Shown here: positions 34,484-42,902 of the stretch, piece after piece
Layout of the letters: every line of letters begins with the position of its first letter
How positions within the stretch are numbered: position 1 is the first letter of the stretch
Assembly (NCBI GenBank): GCA_029821735.1
Contig: JALGSU010000001.1
Span: 310,001 to 374,000, forward strand
From: Candidatus Zipacnadia bacterium
GTDB taxonomy: Bacteria > Armatimonadota > Zipacnadia > Zipacnadales > UBA5352
Length of the DNA: 64,000 bases
Direction: 5' to 3'
Notes under the pieces: generated by a model
Told to the model about the DNA's origin: nothing
Seen by the model: only the letters and a program-made list of their open reading frames with translations
The model's database searches: none
Program-made: the position numbers and the translations under genes

Positions 34484-35701
34484 ATGAACATCAACTTGGG
34501 GAACGCGGCTGGTGGTGCGCTTGCTGGTGGCGCCGGCAAAGCGGCCAAGGGCGGCTGTGGCTCGATATTCGGTGTCCTGATAGGCCTGCTCCTTGTGCCA
34601 CTGGGCTTCTACCTTGTCTACTACGGCGAGGTCAAGCTGGTCAATCACGGCAAGGTTTTCGACGGTCTTGAGATGGTTGCTCCAGAACAGGCCAAAGCTG
34701 CTGAGGGGCTTGTGAAGACCTCTGGCGCGGCTGATGGCGATTTCCTCAATACGGAATATTGGGACGGCCCGGCTCTCTACGTCCGCGAGAGCACTGAGGA
34801 GTACAAAGAGGAGAAGGACGACGAGGGCAAGGTCGAATACGAATGGAAGTCTGTCGGCTCCGAATCCGAGTGGGCTAGCTTCTCCGTGGGTGGCATCCCG
34901 CTCAAACCCAAGGGCGCCAACCCCGTGGGTGAGGAAGAGATCTGGAAGGGCTACAAGGCTCGTGGCATGAACTCCTTCACCGAGGGCGGCGGATCCAGCG
35001 GCTCCGCCCAGGTCGGCGACCAGCGCCTCACGGTCAACGTCCTCGACGCCCGCAAGAACGTCATCGTCGTCGGTGAGATGGCCTCTGACGGCATCAGCGG
35101 CGGCTCCACATTCGTTATCAGCACGCTCGCCGAGACGGCGACCTCTCAGACCTTGCACACTGAGTACAAGGTCTCGTATTGGCTGATGAAGGGTGGCGCG
35201 GTCTTCGCCATCGCCATCGGGATTCTGATGATCTTCGGTCCGCTGCTGACCATCGTGGGCTACATCCCGCTTATCGGCGAACGCATCTCAGGCGTCTTCG
35301 TCTTCGGCGCCTTCTTCTTCGCGATCGTGGCAGTGGGCATCACCACGCTGCTTATCAAGCTCTTCTGGGTGTTACTCATCCTCGCGATCGCCGGCATTGC
35401 GCTGCTTATCTGGAAGGGCTTCTCCTCGCCGCGCACCAAACCCGGTGCGGTGGCCATGCCTGCCGCGGGGGCAGTCGCCACGCCGATGGCCACGCCCGCG
35501 CAACCTGCGCCCCAGCCCGCTCCACGACCCGCGCCAGCACCAACTGTGCAGCCGACTGCGAGTGGGGCGATGGAGACCGGACCTGACTATGACGCCGATG
35601 GGGACCTGATCTGCCCCAACTGTCAGGACAAGATAACGGACGCTGATAACTTCTGCATGAATTGTGGTGCCAAGCTCGATCAGGGCCGACTCATCAAGTA
35701 G
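34484..35701 (+). CDS. TMEM43-like membrane protein with C-terminal zinc ribbon
   Basis: A 405-residue protein starting MNINLGNAAGG; the open frame runs 32 codons further upstream without similarity. A Gly/Ala-rich N-terminus leads to a membrane helix (about residues 28-47, VLIGLLLVPLGFYLVYYGEV). A ~180-residue extracytoplasmic domain follows, then three or four helices (residues ~235-325, including FGPLLTIVGYIPLIGERISG), an arrangement matching the TMEM43 (LUMA) family. A Pro/Ala linker connects to a zinc ribbon with CPNC and CMNC (Cys377, 380, 391, 394). Function in bacteria is not established. An AIM24-type protein gene lies 38 bases downstream. Confidence 0.75.
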   Translation: MNINLGNAAGGALAGGAGKAAKGGCGSIFGVLIGLLLVPLGFYLVYYGEVKLVNHGKVFDGLEMVAPEQAKAAEGLVKTSGAADGDFLNTEYWDGPALYVRESTEEYKEEKDDEGKVEYEWKSVGSESEWASFSVGGIPLKPKGANPVGEEEIWKGYKARGMNSFTEGGGSSGSAQVGDQRLTVNVLDARKNVIVVGEMASDGISGGSTFVISTLAETATSQTLHTEYKVSYWLMKGGAVFAIAIGILMIFGPLLTIVGYIPLIGERISGVFVFGAFFFAIVAVGITTLLIKLFWVLLILAIAGIALLIWKGFSSPRTKPGAVAMPAAGAVATPMATPAQPAPQPAPRPAPAPTVQPTASGAMETGPDYDADGDLICPNCQDKITDADNFCMNCGAKLDQGRLIK

Positions 35702-35739
35702 TTCGGGCGCGCAAGCGTAACCCACGAGGAGGAGTAACC

Positions 35740-36423
35740 ATGGAGTATACCGTTCGCGGGACCGTAATGCAGAGCGTCGAAATCTCGCTCAACCAGGGCG
35801 AGTCGGTCTTCACTGAGGCCGGCGGGATGGCTTGGATGACCACCAATATGGACATGGAAAGCGGGATGAAGGGCGGTCTGATGGCGGGCCTCACCCGCGC
35901 GCTGTCGGGCGAGTCCCTGTTCATGACTGACTACACCTGCAACTCTGGGACCGGCTTCATCACCTTCACCACGGAAACTCCCGGGAAGATCATGGCCATG
36001 CCGCTCGAGCCGGGGCAGAGTCTGATCTGCCAGCGCGACGCCTTCATGGTTGCGCAGGCGGGCGTCACTCTCGAGATGCACTTCCAGAAGAAGATCGGCG
36101 CTGGCCTCTTTGGTGGCGAAGGCTTCTTCCTGCAGAAGATCACCGGTCCGGGCCTGGCGTGCATGGAACTCTCCGGCGAGATCATCGAGTACAACCTTGA
36201 GGCCGGTCAGCAGCTCAAGATTGACCCCGGTCACGTCGCCATGACCGACCCGACTGTCGACTTCGACATCACTATGGTCAAGGGCATCCGCAACATCTTC
36301 ATGGGTGGCGAAGGCCTCTTCCTCGCCACCGTCACCGGTCCGGGCCGCGTCTGGTTGCAGAGCATGCCGCTGCGCAACCTGGCCCACCGCATGATCCCGT
36401 ACCTGCCCTTCAAGAATGACTGA
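35740..36423 (+). CDS. AIM24 / TIGR00266-family protein
   Basis: A 227-residue beta-rich protein with a very strong ribosome site (GAGGAGGAG). Motifs typical of the TIGR00266/AIM24 family are VFTEAGGMAWMTTNMDMES, FTTETPGKIMAMPLEPGQS, GEGFFLQKITGPGLACMELSG and GEGLFLATVTGPGRVWLQSMP; the two Gly-Glu-Gly-hydrophobic repeats mark the internal duplication of the fold. No signal peptide. The yeast homologue is mitochondrial and linked to inner-membrane organisation; the bacterial role is unknown. It is co-directional with the TMEM43-like gene 38 bases upstream, and a hairpin terminator follows. Confidence 0.9.
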   Translation: MEYTVRGTVMQSVEISLNQGESVFTEAGGMAWMTTNMDMESGMKGGLMAGLTRALSGESLFMTDYTCNSGTGFITFTTETPGKIMAMPLEPGQSLICQRDAFMVAQAGVTLEMHFQKKIGAGLFGGEGFFLQKITGPGLACMELSGEIIEYNLEAGQQLKIDPGHVAMTDPTVDFDITMVKGIRNIFMGGEGLFLATVTGPGRVWLQSMPLRNLAHRMIPYLPFKND

Positions 36424-36453
36424 GTCCCGCTTGTCCCGCGAACCTGCCCAACC

Positions 36454-36481
36454 GAGAGCCCGGCCACCCGGCCGGGCTCTC
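36454..36481 (+). terminator. Hairpin terminator after the AIM24-like gene
   Basis: A perfect 12-bp stem GAGAGCCCGGCC/GGCCGGGCTCTC with an ACCC loop, about 30 bases after the stop codon. The downstream side is only weakly T-rich (ATCTGT). Confidence 0.75.
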
Positions 36482-36559
36482 ATCTGTACCGGAACAAACT
36501 GCCCGTTTGGCCTGTTTGTATGCACAATCGTGCAGAACTGCATTGTGGAGGTATTGAGG

Positions 36560-37153
36560 ATGAGCCCGCGCGCACTTCTGACGTCACTTGTCGTGGCCTG
36601 TCTGCTCGTCACGTCACTGGCGTTCGCCCAGGAAATGCCCGCTTACGCATGGGACATGCCGGTCGAGAATGTTGCTGTGTTCGATGGCCTGACCTACGCA
36701 TCAGGCGGGGTAGCCGTGACCGTTGCTGAGGGCTACTGTGGCCCGATCGTGGTCGAACTGCCTGACGAGGCCGGCCAGAACCAGCCCGCTGTCACGGGCC
36801 TTGAGGCCCTCGGCGCGGGCGTCGTCAAGATCGAGCAGGGCGGCGAAGTGATCTTCGAGGACGACATCTACGGCGCGATGTTCCGCTTCCACCCGGACGA
36901 CTACGAGGCGTTCGTCACCGTTGAGGGCCAACAGGCGCGCCCCGAGGCAGGCCTGCGCAAGCTTCTGCTACACGCCTGCTACGGGAGCTTCAAGCGCTTC
37001 TGGCACCGGGGGATGCAGGCCTTCGTGCCTCCGCAGGCGACCGTCGCGGCCTATGTCTACTCCGCGAGCCACGGCGGGGTCATGATCTACCAGAAGGACG
37101 GCCAACTCGTCGGCTACTGCATGGACACGAAATCCGAGATCTTCCGGCACTGA
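36560..37153 (+). CDS. Secreted protein of unknown function
   Basis: A 197-residue protein; ATG chosen because GGAGG lies eight bases upstream and a signal peptide (MSPRALLTSLVVACLLVTSL, cleaved near AFAQE) starts there. The mature part is acidic and beta-rich (VAVTVAEGYCGPIVVELPDE, VVKIEQGGEVIFEDD) with three Cys. An FHPDDYEAFVTVEG segment lies in the middle, and the tail GGVMIYQKDGQLVGYCMD looks like a small beta hairpin. I recognise no family. It is flanked by terminators, so it is a single-gene transcript. Confidence 0.75.
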   Translation: MSPRALLTSLVVACLLVTSLAFAQEMPAYAWDMPVENVAVFDGLTYASGGVAVTVAEGYCGPIVVELPDEAGQNQPAVTGLEALGAGVVKIEQGGEVIFEDDIYGAMFRFHPDDYEAFVTVEGQQARPEAGLRKLLLHACYGSFKRFWHRGMQAFVPPQATVAAYVYSASHGGVMIYQKDGQLVGYCMDTKSEIFRH

Positions 37154-37173
37154 CCCGACCCCCTTAACACCAA

Positions 37174-37200
37174 ACACCCCCGCCATCGAGGCGGGGGTGT
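37174..37200. terminator. Bidirectional terminator between convergent genes
   Basis: An 11-bp perfect inverted repeat (ACACCCCCGCC at 37174-37184 and complement at 37190-37200) with loop ATCGA, between the convergent genes ending at 37153 (+) and 37232 (-). Confidence 0.8.
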
Positions 37201-37231
37201 CGTGGTTTGTGACGGAGGTTGCGTCGTGCGA

Positions 37232-38251
37232 CTACGGAGTTATCTGCTGTGCGCTCGCGGCTCGCTCGGCCATCCGCTTGCGGTAGAGATAGGATGGCTC
37301 CAGCGGCACTTCGCGCCCCAGTAGCTCGCTCAGATAGGCCACCTTCGACCGCGCGTGCGCATTGAGTGCCGATGTGTCCGCGGCCATCTGCCACTGCGTC
37401 AGTGCTCGCTCGTAGTCTCCGGATCGCTCGTAGATCAGGGCCTTCAGGTGCAGTGGGATGATCGAGTTTGGCGAGACCGCGATGTACTCGTCCACCGCCG
37501 CGTGCGCCTCCGTGAACTGCTGAGCTTCCATCATCCGCCATGCAGGCACGTATCGCTGCTGGATGGTGATGGTCGCGCCCACGGCGGTGTGGTCATTGGG
37601 TCGGCGCTTGAGGCAGTAGTCGTACCACTCCAGCGCCTGGTCGATTTCCGGTAGTCGTTCCCACGAGTGGGCGATCATCCGCTCTATGTACTCAGGGTGC
37701 TCGAACTGCAGCGACGCCTCGAGCCACCGGCTCGCCTGCTCATAGTCGCGGATCTTGTCGAAGTACGTCCAGCCCAACTCGAAGTATAGCTCATACCTGT
37801 CGGGATTCCACGAGATGCCCTCTTTGAGGGCGTTGACTCCCGTCTCCAGCAGGTCTGCTCGCTTCTCTGGCTCTTCCGTCTCCACGAACAGATTGTAGGC
37901 GCAGTGCCACGCTGTGATTCGCCACGGCTCCAGCCAGTGCGGGTCGAGCAAGGTCGTCATTCGCATCAGGCTCAGCGCGTCCCACTTCGTCCCCCCGCCC
38001 TCGTGCCACATCGAGTGCGTCTTCATCCACATCATCGACGCCGCTATCTCGCGGAAGCCGCCCAGCATCGCTCCCACGATGACGCCCGTCATCGCCGGTG
38101 CATCGTACTGAAGCACCTTCGTCACGGTCGTCGGCGGCGCATACCCCAGCACCGTCCGTTCGTAGTCTATATGCTTGTACAGCGGCTGGATACCCACCCA
38201 CAGGGCGATGACCACCAACCACCCAACCAGTTTTCCCGTTGTCCTGCTCAT
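37232..38251 (-). CDS. Membrane-anchored TPR-repeat protein
   Basis: A 339-residue protein with one N-terminal transmembrane helix (residues ~8-25, LVGWLVVIALWVGIQPLY) followed by about six tetratricopeptide-like helical repeats (for example ELYFELGWTYFDKIRDYEQA, LKALIYERSGDYERALTQW). The region ASMMWMKTHSMWHEGG contains many Met/Trp/His residues. It lies 42 bases downstream of the ABC permease gene on the same strand, so it probably assists or docks onto that transporter. The specific partner is unknown. Confidence 0.8.
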   Translation of the reverse strand: MSRTTGKLVGWLVVIALWVGIQPLYKHIDYERTVLGYAPPTTVTKVLQYDAPAMTGVIVGAMLGGFREIAASMMWMKTHSMWHEGGGTKWDALSLMRMTTLLDPHWLEPWRITAWHCAYNLFVETEEPEKRADLLETGVNALKEGISWNPDRYELYFELGWTYFDKIRDYEQASRWLEASLQFEHPEYIERMIAHSWERLPEIDQALEWYDYCLKRRPNDHTAVGATITIQQRYVPAWRMMEAQQFTEAHAAVDEYIAVSPNSIIPLHLKALIYERSGDYERALTQWQMAADTSALNAHARSKVAYLSELLGREVPLEPSYLYRKRMAERAASAQQITP

Positions 38252-38293
38252 AGTCTCACCGCTCCAGGGCCGCAGCCCTCGGGTCTGTGTCGC

Positions 38294-39124
38294 CTACACT
38301 TCGCGATCGTTGAAGAACAGGTACCCGAGCATCAGCACGATCGCCACATAGATCACGCCCATCCCCGCCACCTTACCGAGGTGCTCCCAGCTCACTGGAA
38401 TATCCTTGAGTATCGACTCGCGTATGTCGAAGTTCTCAAAGTGCGGGAGGATGCGGTAGACCGTGCCCAGCACGGCCCGCGCGATCCAGCTCGTGTCCGT
38501 GTGCGACGGGTCCGCCAGGTGGCCGAAGAAGCTGCTCATCTGGCCCACGAAATACACGAAGAAGGTGAAGACCGCGCCCAGTATCCACGAGAAGACCACC
38601 GACGCCACCACCGCAATGCTCATCACCACGGCCATCTCCGCGAAGTTCAGGCAGATCGCCTTCGCCACGTTCGCATACATGAAGTTCATCGAGTAAGTGG
38701 CCGATTCGCCCGGCGCCGAACTCGCGATGTCCCTGAACTGAGGCGCCTTGATCGCGAACACCACGTAGAAGGTGACACCCATCAGCGCCATGTTGCTGAT
38801 AACCGTCGCCAGACCGCCCAGATACTTGCCCATCAGGAACTGCATGCGCGTCACGGGCTTGGCCAGCAGCGTGTAGATCGTGCGCTTCTCGATCTCGTCG
38901 GGGATCAGCCGAGAGCCCAGGAAAATGGCGATCAGCATGCCGAAGAACCGGATGGAGCCAAGCCCCACATCGATCAGCATCTTCAGCTCTGCGCCCGGCT
39001 GCAGATACGTGAATACCCACGACGAACCGATGATCAGGATTGCGAACACCAGAATCCCGTTCAGGAATCGGCGCCGCCAGCCCTCATGGAAGGTGGCTTT
39101 CGCCACTCGATAAATCGGTCGCAT
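38294..39124 (-). CDS. ABC-2-type transporter permease
   Basis: A 276-residue permease with about six hydrophobic helices. Start at ATG (MRPIYRVAKATFHEGWRRRF), one base after the ATPase stop codon and with GAGGAG ten bases upstream. The pattern RFLNGILVFAILII, the coupling-like LIPDEIEKRTIYTLLAKPVTRMQFLMGKYLGG and following helices are characteristic of the ABC-2 (NatB/GldF-like) family. Substrate unknown. Two permeases or a homodimer would pair with the adjacent ATPase. Confidence 0.88.
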   Translation of the reverse strand: MRPIYRVAKATFHEGWRRRFLNGILVFAILIIGSSWVFTYLQPGAELKMLIDVGLGSIRFFGMLIAIFLGSRLIPDEIEKRTIYTLLAKPVTRMQFLMGKYLGGLATVISNMALMGVTFYVVFAIKAPQFRDIASSAPGESATYSMNFMYANVAKAICLNFAEMAVVMSIAVVASVVFSWILGAVFTFFVYFVGQMSSFFGHLADPSHTDTSWIARAVLGTVYRILPHFENFDIRESILKDIPVSWEHLGKVAGMGVIYVAIVLMLGYLFFNDREV

Positions 39125-39125
39125 C

Positions 39126-40064
39126 TCAGGCTGTCTCCTCTCCAACAACTTCGATGAAGACCTCTTCGAGCGTTCGGCGGTCTGGCCCCACGGTCAGCAG
39201 CGTGCCGCCCTCGCTGGTCACCACGCCCGCCGCCTCGAAGGCGCTCTGCTGCCCGTCGAACAGGAAGCGCACGGTGTCGTCGAGCTTCACAACGCCCGTC
39301 GCCCGCTGCGCGAGCTTCGCTTCCAGTTCATCGCTCAGGCCCGTGGTCTCCATCCGGTAACGCTTCTCATCGCCCTCAAGCAGCTCCATCACGCTGCCCT
39401 GGGCTATCAGCTTGCCGCGTGCCAGGATCCCGATGTGGTCGCAGAGCGGCTCCATCTCCTTGAGCAGATGCGAGCACAGGAAGATGGTCTTGCCGCGATC
39501 GCGCAGCTTCAGGATGACCTCGCGGATGTCCTTCGCGCCGATCGGGTCCAGACCCGACGTTGGCTCGTCAAAGAACACCAGGTCCGGGTCGTTGATCAAC
39601 GCCTGCGCCACGCCCACGCGCTGGCGCATCCCGCGCGAGTAGTTCTGCACCCGGTAGTGCCGCCGCGTCCACATGTCCACCAGTTCCAGCAGCTCCTGGA
39701 TGCGCTTCTCGAGCGTCGGTCCTCCCATCCCGAACAGGCTCCCGTACATGCGCAGAAGCTCGGGCGCCGTCAGGTGCTCGTAGAAATACGGGCCCTCCGG
39801 CAGATACCCGACCCTCTGCTTGTACTCGGAACTGCCCAGTGGCAGGCCCATAACTTCGCCCGTCCCCGATGTCGGGAAGACCAGGCCAAGCAGCAGCTTG
39901 AGCGCGGTGGTCTTCCCCGAGCCGTTTGGACCGACCAGCCCGAAGATCTGTCCCTCTGTCACGTCCAAGGACAGATTGTCGAGGCCCAATTGTGTGCGGC
40001 CCCAGCCCACCTTGTAGATCTTGGTCAGATTCTCAGTGCGTATGGAAAGAGCTATCGTCGCCAC
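39126..40064 (-). CDS. ABC transporter ATP-binding protein
   Basis: A 312-residue ATPase of the ABC-2 exporter class. Walker A GPNGSGKTT, the Q-loop region VGYLPEGPYFYEHLT, signature YSRGMRQRVG, Walker B LVFFDEPTSGLDPIG and the switch His (LCSHLLKEME) are all present. The C-terminal ~80 residues (RRTLEEVFIEVVGEE) are typical of NatA/CcmA-like and lipid or antibiotic exporter ATPases. It is the first gene of the ATPase-permease-TPR operon. Confidence 0.95.
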   Translation of the reverse strand: MATIALSIRTENLTKIYKVGWGRTQLGLDNLSLDVTEGQIFGLVGPNGSGKTTALKLLLGLVFPTSGTGEVMGLPLGSSEYKQRVGYLPEGPYFYEHLTAPELLRMYGSLFGMGGPTLEKRIQELLELVDMWTRRHYRVQNYSRGMRQRVGVAQALINDPDLVFFDEPTSGLDPIGAKDIREVILKLRDRGKTIFLCSHLLKEMEPLCDHIGILARGKLIAQGSVMELLEGDEKRYRMETTGLSDELEAKLAQRATGVVKLDDTVRFLFDGQQSAFEAAGVVTSEGGTLLTVGPDRRTLEEVFIEVVGEETA

Positions 40065-40191
40065 CTCCCAGCGGCTTTTCCGCCGCGGGCTTTCGCGTCT
40101 GAGGTGTCATCTGGAATGAGTTCACCCGGTTCAACGCCATGCAGTGGCCAGCAGGTTCCCGACTGGCACACTTTTTTCTGGCCTGCTTCGG

Positions 40192-42054
40192 CTAACCCTC
40201 TCCTGCGGCCCCATGACGCACCGGTAACTGATCGATCCCAGCTTCGGCCGCCGCCACATCTGCCGCGAAGATCATGATCTTCTGGCCGCGAGTATCCACG
40301 AAGCCGCCCTCGCGTTCGCGGTGCGACCACCCGTCCGAAACATACGTCAGGCCGTCCGCGCAGCCCACACCGCGCGCATCATTGAGGCATGCCCCGATCC
40401 ACTCGAGCGCCAGTGGCCGCCCGTCTTCAGGGCTTATCCGCAGCAGCCAGTTCTGCGAAACCGGATCGTTCTGGTTCGGCTTGGCCGGCGGATACGCAGT
40501 CAGGCTGACGATCACATCAGTGCCGTCATAGCCCACGCCCGCCATGTGTCGACGCACGCCATCGAACAGGTAGCTCACAGGCCAGCCAGCCTTCACGGCG
40601 CACGACGACAGGCTGCACGCCTTCATCCCCACCCGCTCCTGCTCGGGCAGATAGATCGTGTCATCCCCAACCATAGTCACGCCCTCGGCGGCATGATCGG
40701 GGTCTGGTAGGTTCAGGTCGCGCAGGAATCGCCCGAAGCCATCCGGCCCGGCGGTTACAGCCGCCGCGCGCGCGCCCTTGTCGCTCTGATCATCCAGCAC
40801 CAACAGGTTGCCGTCCGGCAGTATCGTCAGGCCCTCCGGACCGGTCATGCTCACCTCGGTGCCCTCGAACGGGTTCGTGGACACACTCGCCAGCAACGCT
40901 CCCGTGGATCGGTCCAGACAGTGTATCCGGCCCGCGGGGCGGCCCGTATCGTCTCCCACATAGATGCACCGATCGTCCAGCGTCAGGCCCTCCGCGTCGC
41001 CGACGCCGCCTCCGGCGAAGTTCGCGAGCGTATCGATGACCCCGACGCAGACCGGCTGAGTTGGCGTCAGCGCCACGTTCTCAGGCTGCCCGCCCGCTCG
41101 CGTCCACTGCACGGTGAGCGTCTCCGCCGGTGCTCCCGCGTCATTGTGGGCGGCCAGCACGTTCGGCGCCAGCGCCTCTTCCAGTGGCCGCGTGAACTCG
41201 TTCGCATACATGTAAAGCGCCGCGTGCGCCGGCTCGCGGCTGCCCTCTTCGTCCCGCGAGCCGTCCGGCTTATACAGGTCCACCGCGCCGATGTCCCAGC
41301 GCCCCGCGCCCTCGAACCGGCAGTGATTGACGATCACCACGTTGTTCTTCGGGTCAAGGTTCGGCGTGTTGATCAGTTCGAGATTGTCCTCCGGGTTGCC
41401 CCCGAATGTGCAACCCACCAACACAACCACAGCGCGGTCGCGCAGCCGCACCTCGATCCCGTCGTCGCCGTTGTCCATGAACTGGCAGCTCACGCACACG
41501 AACCCCGCGTTCCCGTCATAGTCCAGCCCGTCGTCGGTGTTATCGTGGAAGTTGCAGCGCAGCGCCCGCCCCTGTGTGCTCTCGAGGTCTACGCCGTCCC
41601 CACACTTGGTGACTTCGCACTCGGTCATATACAGCCGCGTCTCCACTGAGCCCTCGAACCCCACGCCGTCATCCTTGCCCCCCGTCAAGAGCACATTGTT
41701 CAGATGCAGCGATACGCCCGCCGCCGCCAAGATGCAGCTGCGCGCCGGGCCCACCGTCAGATACTCGATCAGCGTATCGGCCTGCACGCTGATGGCCACT
41801 TCGCCCTCGCCGGTCCCACAGGTGATGATCGTTGCGTCGCGATCTGAGCCCTTAATGGTCAGCGGCTTGTCTACCACTATCTGCTCGGTATAGGTACCTG
41901 GCGCGAGCTTCACCACGTCGCCTGCTTGAGCCGTGGCGATGGCCTCGGCCACCGTGGCGCAATCCCCAGGCACTCCGATGACTGCTGAGAATGCTGCTCC
42001 TGTGCACAGCGTCGCCACAAGGCACGCCGCGATAGTCGCATACCGTCCGTTCAT
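40192..42054 (-). CDS. Secreted parallel beta-helix protein with C-terminal propeller-like domain
   Basis: A 620-residue protein with a signal peptide (MNGRYATIAACLVATLCTGA). Residues ~25-270 form a right-handed parallel beta-helix of the pectate-lyase/NosD kind (TVAEAIATAQAGDVVKLAPG, GTYTEQIVVDKPLTIKGSD, then repeated NxxDDGxxxD turns such as NTDDGLDYDGN and NGDDGIEV that resemble calcium sites). Residues ~330-600 look like an esterase-like phytase or SMP-30-type beta-propeller (GDAEGLTLDDRCIYVGDD, GPEGLTILPDGNLLVLDD, CADGLTYVSDGW). The pairing suggests an extracellular carbohydrate- or phosphoester-acting enzyme; activity is not determinable. It is transcribed divergently from the pseudopilin gene. 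Confidence 0.75.
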   Translation of the reverse strand: MNGRYATIAACLVATLCTGAAFSAVIGVPGDCATVAEAIATAQAGDVVKLAPGTYTEQIVVDKPLTIKGSDRDATIITCGTGEGEVAISVQADTLIEYLTVGPARSCILAAAGVSLHLNNVLLTGGKDDGVGFEGSVETRLYMTECEVTKCGDGVDLESTQGRALRCNFHDNTDDGLDYDGNAGFVCVSCQFMDNGDDGIEVRLRDRAVVVLVGCTFGGNPEDNLELINTPNLDPKNNVVIVNHCRFEGAGRWDIGAVDLYKPDGSRDEEGSREPAHAALYMYANEFTRPLEEALAPNVLAAHNDAGAPAETLTVQWTRAGGQPENVALTPTQPVCVGVIDTLANFAGGGVGDAEGLTLDDRCIYVGDDTGRPAGRIHCLDRSTGALLASVSTNPFEGTEVSMTGPEGLTILPDGNLLVLDDQSDKGARAAAVTAGPDGFGRFLRDLNLPDPDHAAEGVTMVGDDTIYLPEQERVGMKACSLSSCAVKAGWPVSYLFDGVRRHMAGVGYDGTDVIVSLTAYPPAKPNQNDPVSQNWLLRISPEDGRPLALEWIGACLNDARGVGCADGLTYVSDGWSHREREGGFVDTRGQKIMIFAADVAAAEAGIDQLPVRHGAAGEG

Positions 42055-42217
42055 GGTCGTTGCACGCTCCCCGTTGTTTGCCGACGTCCTGCCTACCTAC
42101 TGGTGTCGGCGCATAGAATTCGCCCCGCCCCCGTCGGCACCTGCCTAGAGGTCCCCGCGCTGGCGGCAACGAATCTGCTGGCGTAGCAGTCGCCGGCTGG
42201 TCGGCTCCAAGCGGGGG

Positions 42218-42853
42218 GTGCAAACGCTAACCGTGGAAGCTGGGGGGCGCGGGGGTTTCACGTTGATCGAGATGATCGTGGTGGTTGCGATCATGTTGAT
42301 CCTGTCTGCCATGCTCTTTCCCGTCCTCGAGGCGGTGCAGGGCAAGGCTGAGCGAACTTCGTGCCTGTGCAATCTGCGCAATTTGGGGATGGCTTCCCGG
42401 CTCTACGCCGACGACAACGATGGGCGCATAGTGCCCGCCAGCATCGCTGGCCCGCCGGGCTACTACGGCATCTGCTGGGACTCGACCATCCAGACCTACC
42501 TGCGCAACGAGCAGATACTCATCTGCCCGTGCGACGAGAACCCGACGGTCAGAGTCCCAGGCCGGATCTCGTTGCCACACAGTTACGGCATCAACTTCGC
42601 CCTCGCTTTTGTGGGCGGCTACAACGGTTCGTCGCTGCTCCTGTACCAGGTTACTCAGCCTTCGCAGGCGATCCTCTTCTGCGAGATCGAGGGCAGCTAT
42701 CGGACCTTCGGTGTTTGCCACGACGACGATGGTCTCGAGCGCGTCGCTCAGGACCGCCATGGTTGCGGCAGCAACTACACGTTCCTTGACGGTCACGCCA
42801 AGTGGCTCAGGCCCCAGGACACAACCAACCCAAAGAACCTCTGGAACCCCTGA
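42218..42853 (+). CDS. Prepilin-like protein with N-terminal cleavage/methylation motif (DUF1559-like)
   Basis: A 211-residue pseudopilin. A short basic leader ends in the prepilin peptidase site GG/FTLIEMIVVVAIMLILSAML, with the methylated Phe and Glu5 in place and a hydrophobic helix. A Cys-rich head follows (ERTSCLCNLRNLGMASRLY), and the C-terminal H-X9-DG type motif is RHGCGSNYTFLDGHAKW. Such proteins are abundant in Armatimonadota, Planctomycetes and Lentisphaerae and sit on the cell surface or in T2S-like pseudopili. The PilB/GspE ATPase at 15345-17084 could act on it. The start is uncertain: GTG at 42218 or GTG at 42233; neither has ideal spacing to the GGGGG upstream. Confidence 0.88.
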   Translation: MQTLTVEAGGRGGFTLIEMIVVVAIMLILSAMLFPVLEAVQGKAERTSCLCNLRNLGMASRLYADDNDGRIVPASIAGPPGYYGICWDSTIQTYLRNEQILICPCDENPTVRVPGRISLPHSYGINFALAFVGGYNGSSLLLYQVTQPSQAILFCEIEGSYRTFGVCHDDDGLERVAQDRHGCGSNYTFLDGHAKWLRPQDTTNPKNLWNP

Positions 42854-42902
42854 GGCCCGGGCGCTGTTCGCCGACATCCCGATCTCCAGGAGAATAGCCG
42901 CC

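Noticed and set aside
37904..39157. 417-codon + strand open frame opposite the ABC permease and TPR genes
   Set aside because: His/Arg-rich translation without motifs, antisense to a coherent operon.
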